Assembly (NCBI RefSeq): GCF_013426205.1
Contig: NC_089423.1
Coordinates: 1,736,001 to 1,800,000, forward strand
DNA from: Metarhizium brunneum
Lineage: Eukaryota; Ascomycota; Sordariomycetes; Hypocreales; Clavicipitaceae
Length of the DNA stretch: 64,000 bases
Direction of reading: 5' to 3'
Of the stretch, positions 54,857-64,000 are shown piece after piece. The notes under the pieces were generated by a model. That model worked only from the letters and a program-made list of their open reading frames with translations. It made no database searches and had not been told where the DNA came from. Both the position numbers and the translations under genes were made by a program. The first letter of the stretch is position 1. The number at the start of each line of letters is the position of its first letter.

Positions 54857-55657
54857 TCACCGTCTTTCTTGTGCCATCAATTGTTCAATCAACTTAGTGT
54901 CTTCCTGGGACACCTGCTGCTGTAGCATTGCTGTAACCTCGTCTTTGTCATCTCGTTTATTGATAAGATGCAAAATCAACTCGGTGTACTCTCGAATACC
55001 TTCGCCTGCTTCGCCATCCGCCATCCGAGCTCTTCGTAGGGCCTCCTTCCCATTCTTGATGCCAACGTCATGGTTCCAATTACTTTTCTTTGGCACACCT
55101 TGCATAAGTGAGGCTGGTATTCTTTTATCGGGAGCTTCTTGCGGAGGTTGTGTGGCGGCATGGATGTCGAGTAATTGCTGTCTGAGGCCCGGGTACTTGC
55201 GAAATAACCGTTGCAGATGCTCTGATGTATCAAGTGCGCGAAAGGGATTGGCGGGGTCTGATAGAGTGACAGGAGAACTACTGATCAGCGGCTCTGGATT
55301 TTCAGGTTTTGCAATTAGCTGTGGCTCGGGATCTGGAGGATGGTTCTCTTTGTGGATTTTGTTGCAGGCAACAGAGCAGCTGAGATGAGATTAGAAGTGT
55401 ATTCCGTGACAAGTATTCAGCTGGAGAAGTGAAGGCTCTTACTACGGCAAGTAGCATCGAGGGCATTTATATTTTGATGCCGCCTTTTCACAAACTCCGC
55501 AGATAGTGACGCCTTTTGCGGCTTGTTGAGCAGTTGGCTGCGCATGCAGCTGGGAGCTCTCGTTGGTGCTAGCTTCGGAAGCTGCGTGCGGGTCCTGCGT
55601 TCTGTCCTCTGTCGGTTCGGTACGTGCCTCAGTGGCCACAGATTGTACTTGCTCCAT
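54857..55657 (-). CDS. HIT-type zinc-finger protein (ZNHIT3/Hit1-like)
   Basis: Two exons (55657-55443 and 55379-54857; 63-nt intron) give 245 residues. The zinc finger spans about 53-85: Cys53, Cys56, Cys65, Cys68, Cys73, Cys77, His81, His85, giving C-x2-C-x8-C-x2-C-x4-C-x3-C-x3-H-x3-H, the HIT pattern. The donor GTAAGA after CCGTA is chosen over GTAGTA three bases earlier because only it restores the tyrosine of PYCSVAC. HIT-finger proteins act in chromatin remodelling or box C/D snoRNP assembly; Hit1/ZNHIT3 works with Rsa1. The C-terminal half (EHLQRLFRKYPGLRQQLLDI) is helical and resembles Hit1-type proteins more than INO80/SWR1 members, but assignment within the group is tentative. An N-terminal Gln/Thr/Glu-rich segment is disordered. 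Confidence 0.88.
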
Positions 55658-56165
55658 CTTAGGCTGTGAATGACCCGGATCTGTGAGGTCAAAGAGTTGA
55701 TGCAGCTTGAATCTGACGATGGATCCTTGAAGCAATTATGGCGGCATTTCAAAAACGGGGCGGTTATCGGCCAAACGAATTGCCTTATCGGTTTGCGAGA
55801 AGGAAAAAATCAAGAGGAGGTGGGACCAATGACTGCCCAGTGCTTGAAGCTGCTCATCCTTTTGGGGCGGGCCGGAAGGAAAAACTGGCAGGACCCACAG
55901 GCAGGTCTGTTCGATGCGTCACGAAGCTCCAATTACTAATGCCTGCAAGAGTCGCGAGTAGCCGGAATCGGCCATTAGGTCATTAGTTTCCTCACCAAAC
56001 GGACGGCGACCGGCTTTCGACGATCCCCGATGGTTAATTCTTCCTTCCGCCATATGTGCATTGCTTGAATACGACGACATTACCTTTCTCCCTAATTTAT
56101 ACTAGGTTACACGTACTGTCTCTTTGCTCCGACCCAGGAACCAACAAATTCAACCCGGGCGCAAA
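55658..56165. other. Divergent promoter between HIT-finger gene and NFU1
   Basis: 508 bp shared by two genes transcribed away from each other. A CCAAT box (GACCAATGACTG, about 55826-55837) lies near the middle and could serve both. No gene is supported. Confidence 0.5.
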
Positions 56166-57156
56166 ATGCCTGCGCTGCCATCCTCTGCCGCGCCGAGGAT
56201 CATATCCCGCGCCCTACGCTCATCACGACACTCGCCGCGCTGGACACGCCAGCTCAGCACACACACCGCACGAAGATCACCGTCTCTACTAAGACCAGGT
56301 TTTCACATCAATGTGCCCTCGCGACCGGTGGTCCCCCGGCGCAGCGCTCTACCAAGCCTTGGCATCGGCGGCACCCGGAGCATCTTCATCCAGACTGAAA
56401 ACACGCCGAACCCAGACGCTCTCAAGTTCCTGCCCAACCACCGCGTTGTTCCCGAAGAGATCAACTCCCCGTTCATCGAATACCTGAACCCCCGATCGAC
56501 CATCTCACCACCGTATCCGTCCCCCCTCGCCGCCAAGCTCATGAACATCGATGGCATCACATCCGTCTTCTATGGCGCAGACTTCATTACCGTCACCAAG
56601 GCAGGAGATGCGAACTGGGCCCATGTCCGACCGGAGATCTTTGCCTTGATTACCGAGGCAATTACCTCAGGCGAGACCATTGTCAGCATCGCCGAGCGGA
56701 AGGAGGGTGATGAGGACATCGAAGAGGATAGCTTGGCATACAACGAAAATGACAGTGAGGTTGTGGGTATGATCAAGGAGTTATTGGAGACGAGGATTAG
56801 ACCTGCTATCCAGGAGGACGGCGGAGACATCGAGTTCAGAGGATTTGATGACGGTTATGTCAAGTTAAAGCTGCGTGGGGCGTGTAGAACCTGTGATTCG
56901 AGTACGGTTACGCTGAAGAATGGCATTGAGGGCATGTTGATGCACTACGTGAGTTCTATTCCCTTCAATCCCCGTCTACCTAATGGGTGGTTCTACTGGT
57001 GAAATAGGAGATGGCAAATAGCTAAAGCTTTTTCTTATCCCACAGATCGAGGAAGTAAAGGGCGTTCACCAAATTCTGGACCAAGAGGAAGAAATTGCCA
57101 TGGAAGAGTTTGCCAAGTTTGAAGAGAAGCTGAAGCACCAAAAGGCTGCGCAATGA
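56166..57156 (+). CDS. nfu1: NFU1 iron-sulfur cluster scaffold protein, mitochondrial
   Basis: Two exons (56166-56948 and 57046-57156; 97-nt intron) give 297 residues. The ATG at 56166 starts an arginine-rich, acid-free leader (about 1-70) for mitochondrial import. The Nfu N-terminal domain spans about 73-166 (FIQTENTPNPDALKFLPN, FFGAD-like VFYGADFITVTK). The NifU C-terminal domain spans about 197-275, with the cluster-binding pair Cys240 and Cys243 in GACRTCDSS. NFU1 receives a 4Fe-4S cluster late in mitochondrial assembly and passes it to clients such as lipoyl synthase and respiratory complexes. The extra helical tail (EEIAMEEFAKFEEKLKH) is common in fungi. The intron splits the NifU domain after GMLMHY. 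Confidence 0.95.
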
Positions 57157-57944
57157 GAAGGGAGGAGTAGAGATTGTGGACAGGGTGTCTCATGTATATT
57201 AGAGCATACTAGCCTCGAGTGGCAAAAAACGGAGACATATACGGCGATAGGATGTATAATGACACGAAGTTTGAAGTACTAGTTGTAATCATATTCTCCA
57301 TACGCTAGTATGTCTACGGTGTAGTGGTGCGTCGCTGACGACAACTTGACGCGCGACGTGACACGACCCTGTTTTGCACATGATAACCAGGCTTCACGTC
57401 CATGCAACTCCCTGATATCAAATGTGAATTGCGATAACATGGCGCGCCCATGCACGGGTACATGATGCAAATACACGTAGTCATGCGGCAGTTGTTCTCT
57501 GGGAGCGCGTAGTTGCAGACAACCTGAATAGGGGATGCGACCACCGAATGACTGCATGAAGACTCAGAACCTGCGGCTAGCTTTTTCTGGATCCCTTTTT
57601 GCGCGAAAGTACCGTTCCGCACGTGCCAGGCGTATGTATGAAGGAGTGGCTCTGGAAAATCCGGGGTAATGCGACAGTCCCGTTCGTTGGTCCTTTAAAA
57701 TTACCCGACCCTGAAGAAAGCTGGTTCAAGGGATGGCGCCAAGCGATGTTACACTCTGTGGCAAGATATCTGCCTCGAGGTGCTCGGTAGGTATTCGGTA
57801 GTCCAATGTTCTACCCAAGTACGGAGTACATACTAGCATATTGCTGTTTATAGTGACAGCATGGGTCAATCAATCGCTGATAGTACCTGATTTTGCTGCT
57901 ATTGTATCAGGACCCTTTTTTTCTTTGCCCCTGCCGGTTAAGCG

Positions 57945-58115
57945 TATCTACCTAAGTAATTAACTACTTAAGTACTTAGTACCTACCTACCAGGTAGGCA
58001 GTGTACCGACCAGGCGCTCAAAAAATATCAATGATAATTCTAACTTACTAGTCCTAGTACTAGGTACTTAGGCAAGAGGTTGTAGTAGTGGGCATGCTTA
58101 GTACTTAGTATGCGG
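57945..58115. repeat. Cluster of short palindromic TACTTAGTA / TACCTAC motifs
   Basis: Within 170 bp there are many overlapping short palindromes and near-palindromes: ACTTAAGT, AGTACTTAGTAC, TACCTACCTACC followed by GGTAGG, CTAGTACTAGGTACTTAGG, and GCTTAGTACTTAGTATGC. The density of self-complementary 8-12-mers is far above that of the flanking DNA. Confidence 0.7.
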
Positions 58116-58321
58116 GCACAATTGTTTCGGAATTGAATTCCCCTCGGTGTTGGTGTTTCTTCAATGAGGCGGCTACAAGATGCCCCTCGTCACGGCAATC
58201 AAACTTGCCGCAGCTCAGAATGTCCAAGCTCAAAAAGTCGTTCCAAACCCATGTCAACAGAGACATGCCCTCCGTACATACCAGGTATAGAAGACATATG
58301 TATGGTGTATTGTACTTGAGT

Positions 58322-58346
58322 AAGACTTAAGTATATATTAAGTCTT
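58322..58346. repeat. Perfect inverted repeat, 9-bp arms with 7-bp loop
   Basis: AAGACTTAA at 58322-58330 and TTAAGTCTT at 58338-58346 flank GTATATA. It could form a hairpin or be a protein-binding dyad. There is no GC-rich stem and no T-tract, so it is not a bacterial-style terminator. Confidence 0.8.
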
Positions 58347-61300
58347 GGCGACACGGTCCTTGCGTCTCGAAACTGGCCTAATAGTCGACATACGCATCTC
58401 CCTCTCCAGACTGGCAGAAAACGACAAGTTGTCGCGACCCCAGCGTCCAGACAGCGCCATGATTGACGGTTGGGGGACTCCTGAATTGATTTCATGAATG
58501 ATCTGGCCGTAGGATTGAGTCGCGATAGCAGTTCGCTTCTGACACGCGGATTCTACTTTTGTTCACCAGCAATCGACGGCACCGAACCGGTCCTCTGGCC
58601 TCTTTTGGTAGTAGTACTACATGAAACAATATGACGCTAAGGCGGCCCATTGTCTCAGTCCGTCTTGGTGCTTAGCAGACTCTCCATCCCCAATCATGAG
58701 TGGCACGAATCAAATGAGTTTGCTTCCAGAGTTCGCAGGACAATGCCCACCCACTTCCTCGAAGCCCCAGACACGGACACTAGTTGGCCTCAACGGGCGG
58801 TACAAAGTACACCAGGTGACTTCAAGCCACCAGACCGAGCGGGGTTGTGGAGTTGGTCAATTGCGGGGTGACGATCTCGACATGGAGTCGAGTCTGGTGT
58901 TGAAGCTCGGTGTTGAAGGTGCATCAGAGCAAATACGTAGTGTATATCGAGTACTCACTCACCCAAGAGATCAATGTGCTCACAGCTCTCTCTGTGGATG
59001 CGAAAAACTTCTGATAACAGCAACAATACGCTCAATTTCATTTTGCAATGCATTACTCGATAGATCACCCGCAGGTGTGGTACAGCAAGACGTCGTGTCG
59101 AGGAAGCAATATCGAGATGGAGGTTCAATGTTCAATGGAATACCAGTCAGGGGCCCGTGGAAGGTGTTGTGCAACGTCCCGAGTTCCCGTCAGCGTCTAC
59201 CTACAAACGAGCTCTTCAGCAATGCAGGGCGATCGTCGATGGTTGTCAACTTGTGTGCACTCACCCAGCCGCACCCGGGCAACACATTCAACTGCATTTG
59301 ACCAACCTTGGCTACGAAAGTGAACACCAAGACCAAGGGAAGGAGCTGTAAGGAGATGTGAAGCTGCTGTGGGTCATGATGCCCCGTCTGATTGCGACGT
59401 GGAAAAAATTCTGCGTGATATCCGAGTTGTCCTGCTCATAACAAAGTTAAAGACGGACCCCGCACAATAACCAGCTGGAGCGTGGAACTAACGGCCATGT
59501 AAAATCTGCTGCGAATGAGACTGATCTCTCAGGGTTCCTGTCAAAATCGCATTCCTATGCCATCATGATGCGCCCATCTGCACACCACAATAGTACCAAT
59601 ACGTATTAGTCCACATCACAGCATGCCACCGCTGAATAAGCACAACACATTGCTACAGGCATGCAGGTCCTGTCGCAGATGGCATTGTTTATCCTTTGTG
59701 GCTGGCGAACAACAGAGTTCAAGTACTCCGTGCCAGATCCTGATTCACTGGATGTCGATACAAGCAATATTTCCATGCCACCCATGACGGAGGTGTCGGG
59801 AGAGTTTGGATAATCAGTCTCGTGCCATGGGTGGACATGGATTTGCCACCATCCACCAAGAGGAGAGGGGATTTGCTGTTCAAAACACGGGCAGCTGTTA
59901 TCGGAGAAAGCTGCCGCCTCACGACGACAAGTACATGTCAGAAAAGCAGGACAATTTCAGCCCAGCCGCCTTTATACTTCGGGCCCGGTGGTTTGTCCGG
60001 CTCGGTTCATAGCGCAAGCTATTTTTGACACGAAAAGGACTGCTGGGTTGCGTCAATAGTACTTGGCGGGACGTCCTCGCCTCGATACTACCTACCTCGG
60101 TACCTAGTTCCAGAGTCCGAACCTGTTGTCCATTGTAGAGTCCAAGGGTCTCGTGGGAGCTTTCGATGTTGTAGGTGCTTGGCTATGATGTATCTGCCTA
60201 CTCCGTACTTCGTGGCTATTCAGGTCAAACGTAGTCTGGGAAGGCGCCACCCGGGATACGACATGGATGTTCATGCTCATCAGATCAGGTCCTAGACCGC
60301 GAGGCAAATCAATCTGATTCCTCCTCCCGTGCCATCATCACTGCAGTTGACCGCCTTGATTCTAACTACTAGAGATGCTCATAGACGGCGCTTGTTGGCG
60401 CACACTTGGTTCGATTTCCCGTCCGTACGGCACGCACAAAGGAGATATCAGACTAACGATTAGCTCCTCCCATCAAATAGACCTAAACTGCCTGACCGCC
60501 CATGCGCTACGACCTGACTGCCAGAGTAGCACATATTCCGATTGGCACATACGGAACAGAAAGCTTCTGGGGCTCTTTGCCGTGTTCTTCCAAGCCCGCC
60601 AAAACTAGCATTGGCCAATACAATGGCACAATTTGACGCAAGCTTGGAGGAGGGGGATTTGTATAGGATGGCCGCATAGGAGGAGTAGAGAGTTCCAGAC
60701 TGCAACCCTCGAGCGAAATCTCGTCTCAAATCTCGCAAGTCCGTATATACACAATACGCACTGTTGTATACAGTGGCATGCTTGACAGCACAGACAAGGT
60801 AAAACGGGCATGGCTCCAAAACCCAGGCAAGCCAGGCTAAAGATAACCCCAGAAGCCAATCCGCTGTGCTTGACCAGGCGCCTCCAAGGCTGGGGGCGTT
60901 GAGTTGCAAGCCACCAATTGAGCTCCGAGTGGCTTTTGCAGACATGGAGACATGGTTGAGAACTCAAGGACGAGGACCTTCAAGCTGGGGGTTGGATGGT
61001 CCCCTGACATCCACTTGCCAGCGCCACATTTCCTCCACATCCACACCAGTCTGTCTTAACCCGATGCCAAGTCCTGGGATTCGTCAAAGAGATGGGAAGA
61101 TTTAAGCGCAGCTCCCATTCTTCCTGGTTCTCAATTCTCATCGCCAGCTCCCAGTCCACAGCCCGGCCGGGCATATTGGAAAGCGTTGTGCCCGAGGATT
61201 GCGCGCGCAACTACCAGACTCCGTGGATACCTAGGTAGGTATGTACCTCAAGCACGACAGGAGCTCGGCAAGGCTAGGTACTCTCATCGATTCACGGGAT

Positions 61301-61847
61301 ATGAGCTGCAGCTCCTATGTGCTTTGCCATGTGCCGCACTTCATCGCTTCTTGGCCACCGGCATAGCTCGAGTTGAAGTGGCCTCCCGCGGCTGCCCACC
61401 ATTTCACCCATGATCCAATTTCATTTGTGCGTCGTCGTACCCTCATGCTGGTGATTCGTTGGCAAACAGTCGTCAACTCCAAATAGCAGAAGGAGAGGCT
61501 GATCCACGTCCAGTTTGACAGTTCTACTATTTGCATCCACACTCGAGGTTGGGACCACACAAGCATCCACATTCACCGCGAGAGCCCCATACTACTGCCT
61601 GTCGGCCAAGTACCTGGGTACTCTCCGGTGCGTCTGATGTACTCGGCAGAGTGAGTGTTGCATGTGTTGCTGGACGGACATTGAGCTAGCGCAGGAATCT
61701 CCTAAAGAATGGAGAGTACCCAGTACTGGGTACATATTCCATCCCCACCCTCGCGGACGGCATCGTAGCGCCGCTGTCGACCTTGACCATTTGGGACAGC
61801 CTCCCCCGCGTCTGCATCTGTCTAATACCTGTCCCGTCCGCCTCCCA

Positions 61848-61869
61848 TGCCATGCCATGCCATGCCATG
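61848..61869. repeat. CATGC pentamer microsatellite
   Basis: Four CATGC units (reading CCATGCCATGCCATGCCATG) followed by TCAATGCC. Non-coding spacer DNA. Confidence 0.8.
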
Positions 61870-64000
61870 TCAATGCCTTGCCTGCCTCGCTCGCCACTTG
61901 CCGCCTGCCTTGCCCTACCTGCTCGAGTGCCTTGCCTTGCCTGGCGCCCCCCTCCCCATGTTCCATGTCCCACGTCTCCTTTTCCTCGTCTTAATTTCCT
62001 GGCCACTTGCAGGGCCCGCCGTCTAAGCTGGTGCCTCCAGTTACATATTGCATCCCCCTCTTGGGACAGCTCCGAAAAGCATATCATACTCTGCTTCCCC
62101 ACTGGTGCTGTTGGCCAGCTCACAGTTGCAGCTCACCTGCTTGCATTGATCATTCTGATCGCATTTGCCTGGTGCTCCAGTGGTGGTGTTTGCAAGCCGT
62201 TGACCCCATCCGATCGTGCCTCGAACCAGAATCACCCAACCAACGCTGAGCAAGACGCCGAAGCGCCCCTCCGCATGTAACTACGGAGGACACCCTGACT
62301 ATTATACGATACTTGACTTGATCGACCCTACACCAGCAACCGGCAACTGGCACCAGCCGTACCAGACCCCCCCTTCTTCCCACCCGCCTGCGCACCTGAA
62401 CTTTCGCCCTCCGTAGCGGCCAGTCTTACCGGATCGCCAAGCTCCCCGACTCAGCCTACCTACTCTCGTCAAGTTTGCTGTTGCTTCTTTATCAGGCACG
62501 GCAAGATTGCGAGACTGCGCGACTACGAGACTACAAGGTTGCCAGGTTACCGCGCAAAGGGCACAAAGGCTCACACGGCAGGCCTGCCAACACACGAGAC
62601 CCCGCGCCACATTCAAACACACCACTCGATTCCAGGACCAAGGCCTCACGCTGCAACCATCGTAAGGGGCCTACTTCATACCTCTCCAACGCATCGCTCA
62701 CGCCGCCAGGTGGAGAGCCCAGTTGCACCGTGTAGCCAGGTACGACTTTGCTCTTGTGCCTCCCCCACCGGTTAGGGACTGGCATTTCCTGTACGTGGTT
62801 CTGAGGCTTTGCGGAGAAGCTCAACAATAGCTCCAAAGTTACTGTGACTTGAAGCCCATCTCGCAACGAGCCAATTCTGTTGTCGATTGGGCCCTACAAA
62901 TATTGGTGTCGTGAGAGATTTCGCACGCGGTCCAGAAAAAGAAGGCAGCCAAAAAAAAAGAGGGAGGAAAGGGAAAGAAAGAAGAAAAAACTGAGAGAGG
63001 GAGTGAGAAGACACAGTCCTCTTCTTGACACTAGACCACTGAGGCGTTCAAGTGCTGAGGCGCACCAGACCGCGCACGACTAACTGTACAAGTGTCTCGC
63101 GCTGTGGTCACCTGGTCACCTGCCACTTCCTCCACTTCTTGACCTGGATCATCACCACCTGCCAGCTTTGAGAGAACTGCTCAACTGTGGCGCTCAATTT
63201 CTGGCTCGGACTTCAGTACACTTCGAACACGAGTGCGATAGCGTCAGACCCGCGACCGACACTTACCCTTTTCCGTCTGCTCTTCTTTCTAGAGAAGAAT
63301 CCTCTCATCCTGAATTTCGCCTTGGCCCTACGGACGTCTCGCTAGCGGTCCAGACAATACTCTCCATCATTTCCCGCTCGCCACTTGCCACCGCGTGCAA
63401 AATCTCAGAAGCCATACGCGTGTCTCTGCTGCCCGGAAGCCCAAAGCCTCAACTCTTCTCGAGAAGCTTATTGGGCCGTGCTCAATTGTCGTTGTCGATT
63501 CTTCGTGACTCGAGGCAGGCTTGACAGTCTCGCGACACCTGCTGCTTTTCGCGACAGCTGGAGCCGCATCGCACCTCTACTGTGTGCCTCCTGGCATCCC
63601 ACCATGGGCACCAAGTAGGACCACATTCACGCAGCACCGAATCGCATCATATCCTGCGAATAAATCCTCCGCTGCGAATGGGTGCGCTCTCTTGCACTGG
63701 ATTTCAAAATTACACTTATTCTTGAATTTGTTTTCCTTTTTGGGCTCTGGGTTAGACTCGCACTGGTTTAGATTTGTTATACCCTCTACATCTCATTCTT
63801 AATCTTCCTTGACGACATACCACAACCTGTATTACTTTCATCGACATCGAGGTGCCGATAGATACAACTCATCACTACCCGTTTGTACTGGAATTGGTCT
63901 CAAGACAAGACGCTTCTGAGTCCGGAATTTCATCAGACCATTGACGACCTAGAGCTTCTTGTCACGCATTAGATACAACAAAGATTTTCTTGTTTTATTA

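Larger units (their letters stand above)
57157..64000. other. 6.8 kb gene-poor right end, probably promoter/leader of an off-window gene
   Basis: No gene is firmly supported. A 226-codon plus-strand frame (58621-59301) overlaps two other open frames on the same strand and one on the opposite strand, a sign of low stop density rather than coding. Other frames of 60-165 codons (for example 60945-60460 minus, 61783-62280 plus) show no domain or splice structure. From about 63080 to the end the plus strand is pyrimidine-rich and ATG-poor, like a long 5' leader, so a plus-strand gene probably starts beyond 64000. Short palindromic TACTTAGTA/CCTAGGTA clusters lie at 57945-58115, with an inverted repeat at 58322-58346 and a CATGC microsatellite near 61850. 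Confidence 0.45.

Noticed and set aside
55440..55445. Earlier GTAGTA donor in the HIT-finger gene
   Set aside because: Using it would give C-x3-C instead of the required C-x4-C spacing and lose the conserved tyrosine; GTAAGA three bases on fits.
58621..59301. A 226-codon plus-strand open frame
   Set aside because: Three overlapping frames on the plus strand and one on the minus strand are open in the same interval, pointing to low stop density. No domain, signal peptide or splice structure supports it.
1..64000. tRNA, rRNA, CRISPR arrays or intact transposons
   Set aside because: I saw no TPsiC-type GTTCGAATC box in a cloverleaf context, no regular spacer arrays, no long terminal repeats and no transposase motif. 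A covariance-model scan was not possible here.

Overview
The window is nuclear DNA of a filamentous ascomycete, most likely a Sordariomycete close to Hypocreales. I infer this from gene content and conservation; no species can be named from sequence alone. The evidence is short GT-AG introns (about 50-190 nt) with CTRAC-type branch sites, low-intron housekeeping genes on both strands separated by 0.3-7 kb spacers, and highly conserved fungal proteins. There are no prokaryotic operons, CRISPR arrays or intact transposons, and I found no tRNA or rRNA gene by eye. Exon coordinates were worked out by hand from splice signals and reading frame and were checked for frame closure.

Layout. 1-915: 5' part of a secreted aldose 1-epimerase (-), cut by the window edge inside an intron. 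2.9-4.8 kb: V-ATPase subunit B (-). 5.5-6.7 kb: mitochondrial HMG-CoA lyase (-). 7.0-8.9 kb: alpha-tubulin (-). 10.1-10.9 kb: Pga1-like GPI-mannosyltransferase II subunit (+). 11.2-12.6 kb: WW-domain protein with a prion-like tail (-). 14.0-14.9 kb: secreted AA11 lytic polysaccharide monooxygenase (-). 18.0-20.7 kb: Pbp1/ataxin-2-like LsmAD protein (-). 22.6-24.2 kb: complex III core protein Qcr2 (-). 25.6-27.9 kb: RNA polymerase III subunit Rpc82 (+). 28.9-30.3 kb: mitochondrial GTP/GDP carrier Ggc1 (+). 32.0-38.1 kb: a 1972-residue repeat-rich coiled-coil protein (+). 38.8-39.2 kb: DASH subunit Dad3 (+). 39.5-41.0 kb: mitoribosomal uS5m (-). 41.8-42.1 kb: small membrane protein (+). 42.5-43.7 kb: uncharacterised protein (-). 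44.1-47.4 kb: a Ras-like pseudo-GTPase fused to RasGEF_N and RasGEF (-). 48.9-49.5 kb: orphan ORF (+). 53.4-54.6 kb: uncharacterised disordered protein (+). 54.9-55.7 kb: HIT zinc-finger protein (-). 56.2-57.2 kb: NFU1 Fe-S scaffold (+). The last 6.8 kb is gene-poor and ends in pyrimidine-rich DNA that looks like a promoter or leader for a gene beyond the window.

Functional themes. Most genes are housekeeping. Mitochondrial functions are frequent (HMG-CoA lyase, Qcr2, Ggc1, uS5m, NFU1), and there are chromosome and cytoskeleton genes (alpha-tubulin, Dad3). They are not organised as a cluster. Several gene pairs are divergent and probably share promoters: alpha-tubulin/PGA1, QCR2/RPC82, uS5m/small membrane protein, HIT/NFU1.

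The most interesting points are the RasGEF fused to a GTPase-like domain with degraded switch and base-recognition motifs; a Pbp1 gene with no visible Lsm domain; two GC-AG introns; internal repeats in the giant coiled-coil protein; a 9-mer (TACGGAGTA, either strand) found at eight intergenic sites by eye; and several perfect palindromes. I found no convincing new multi-gene system.
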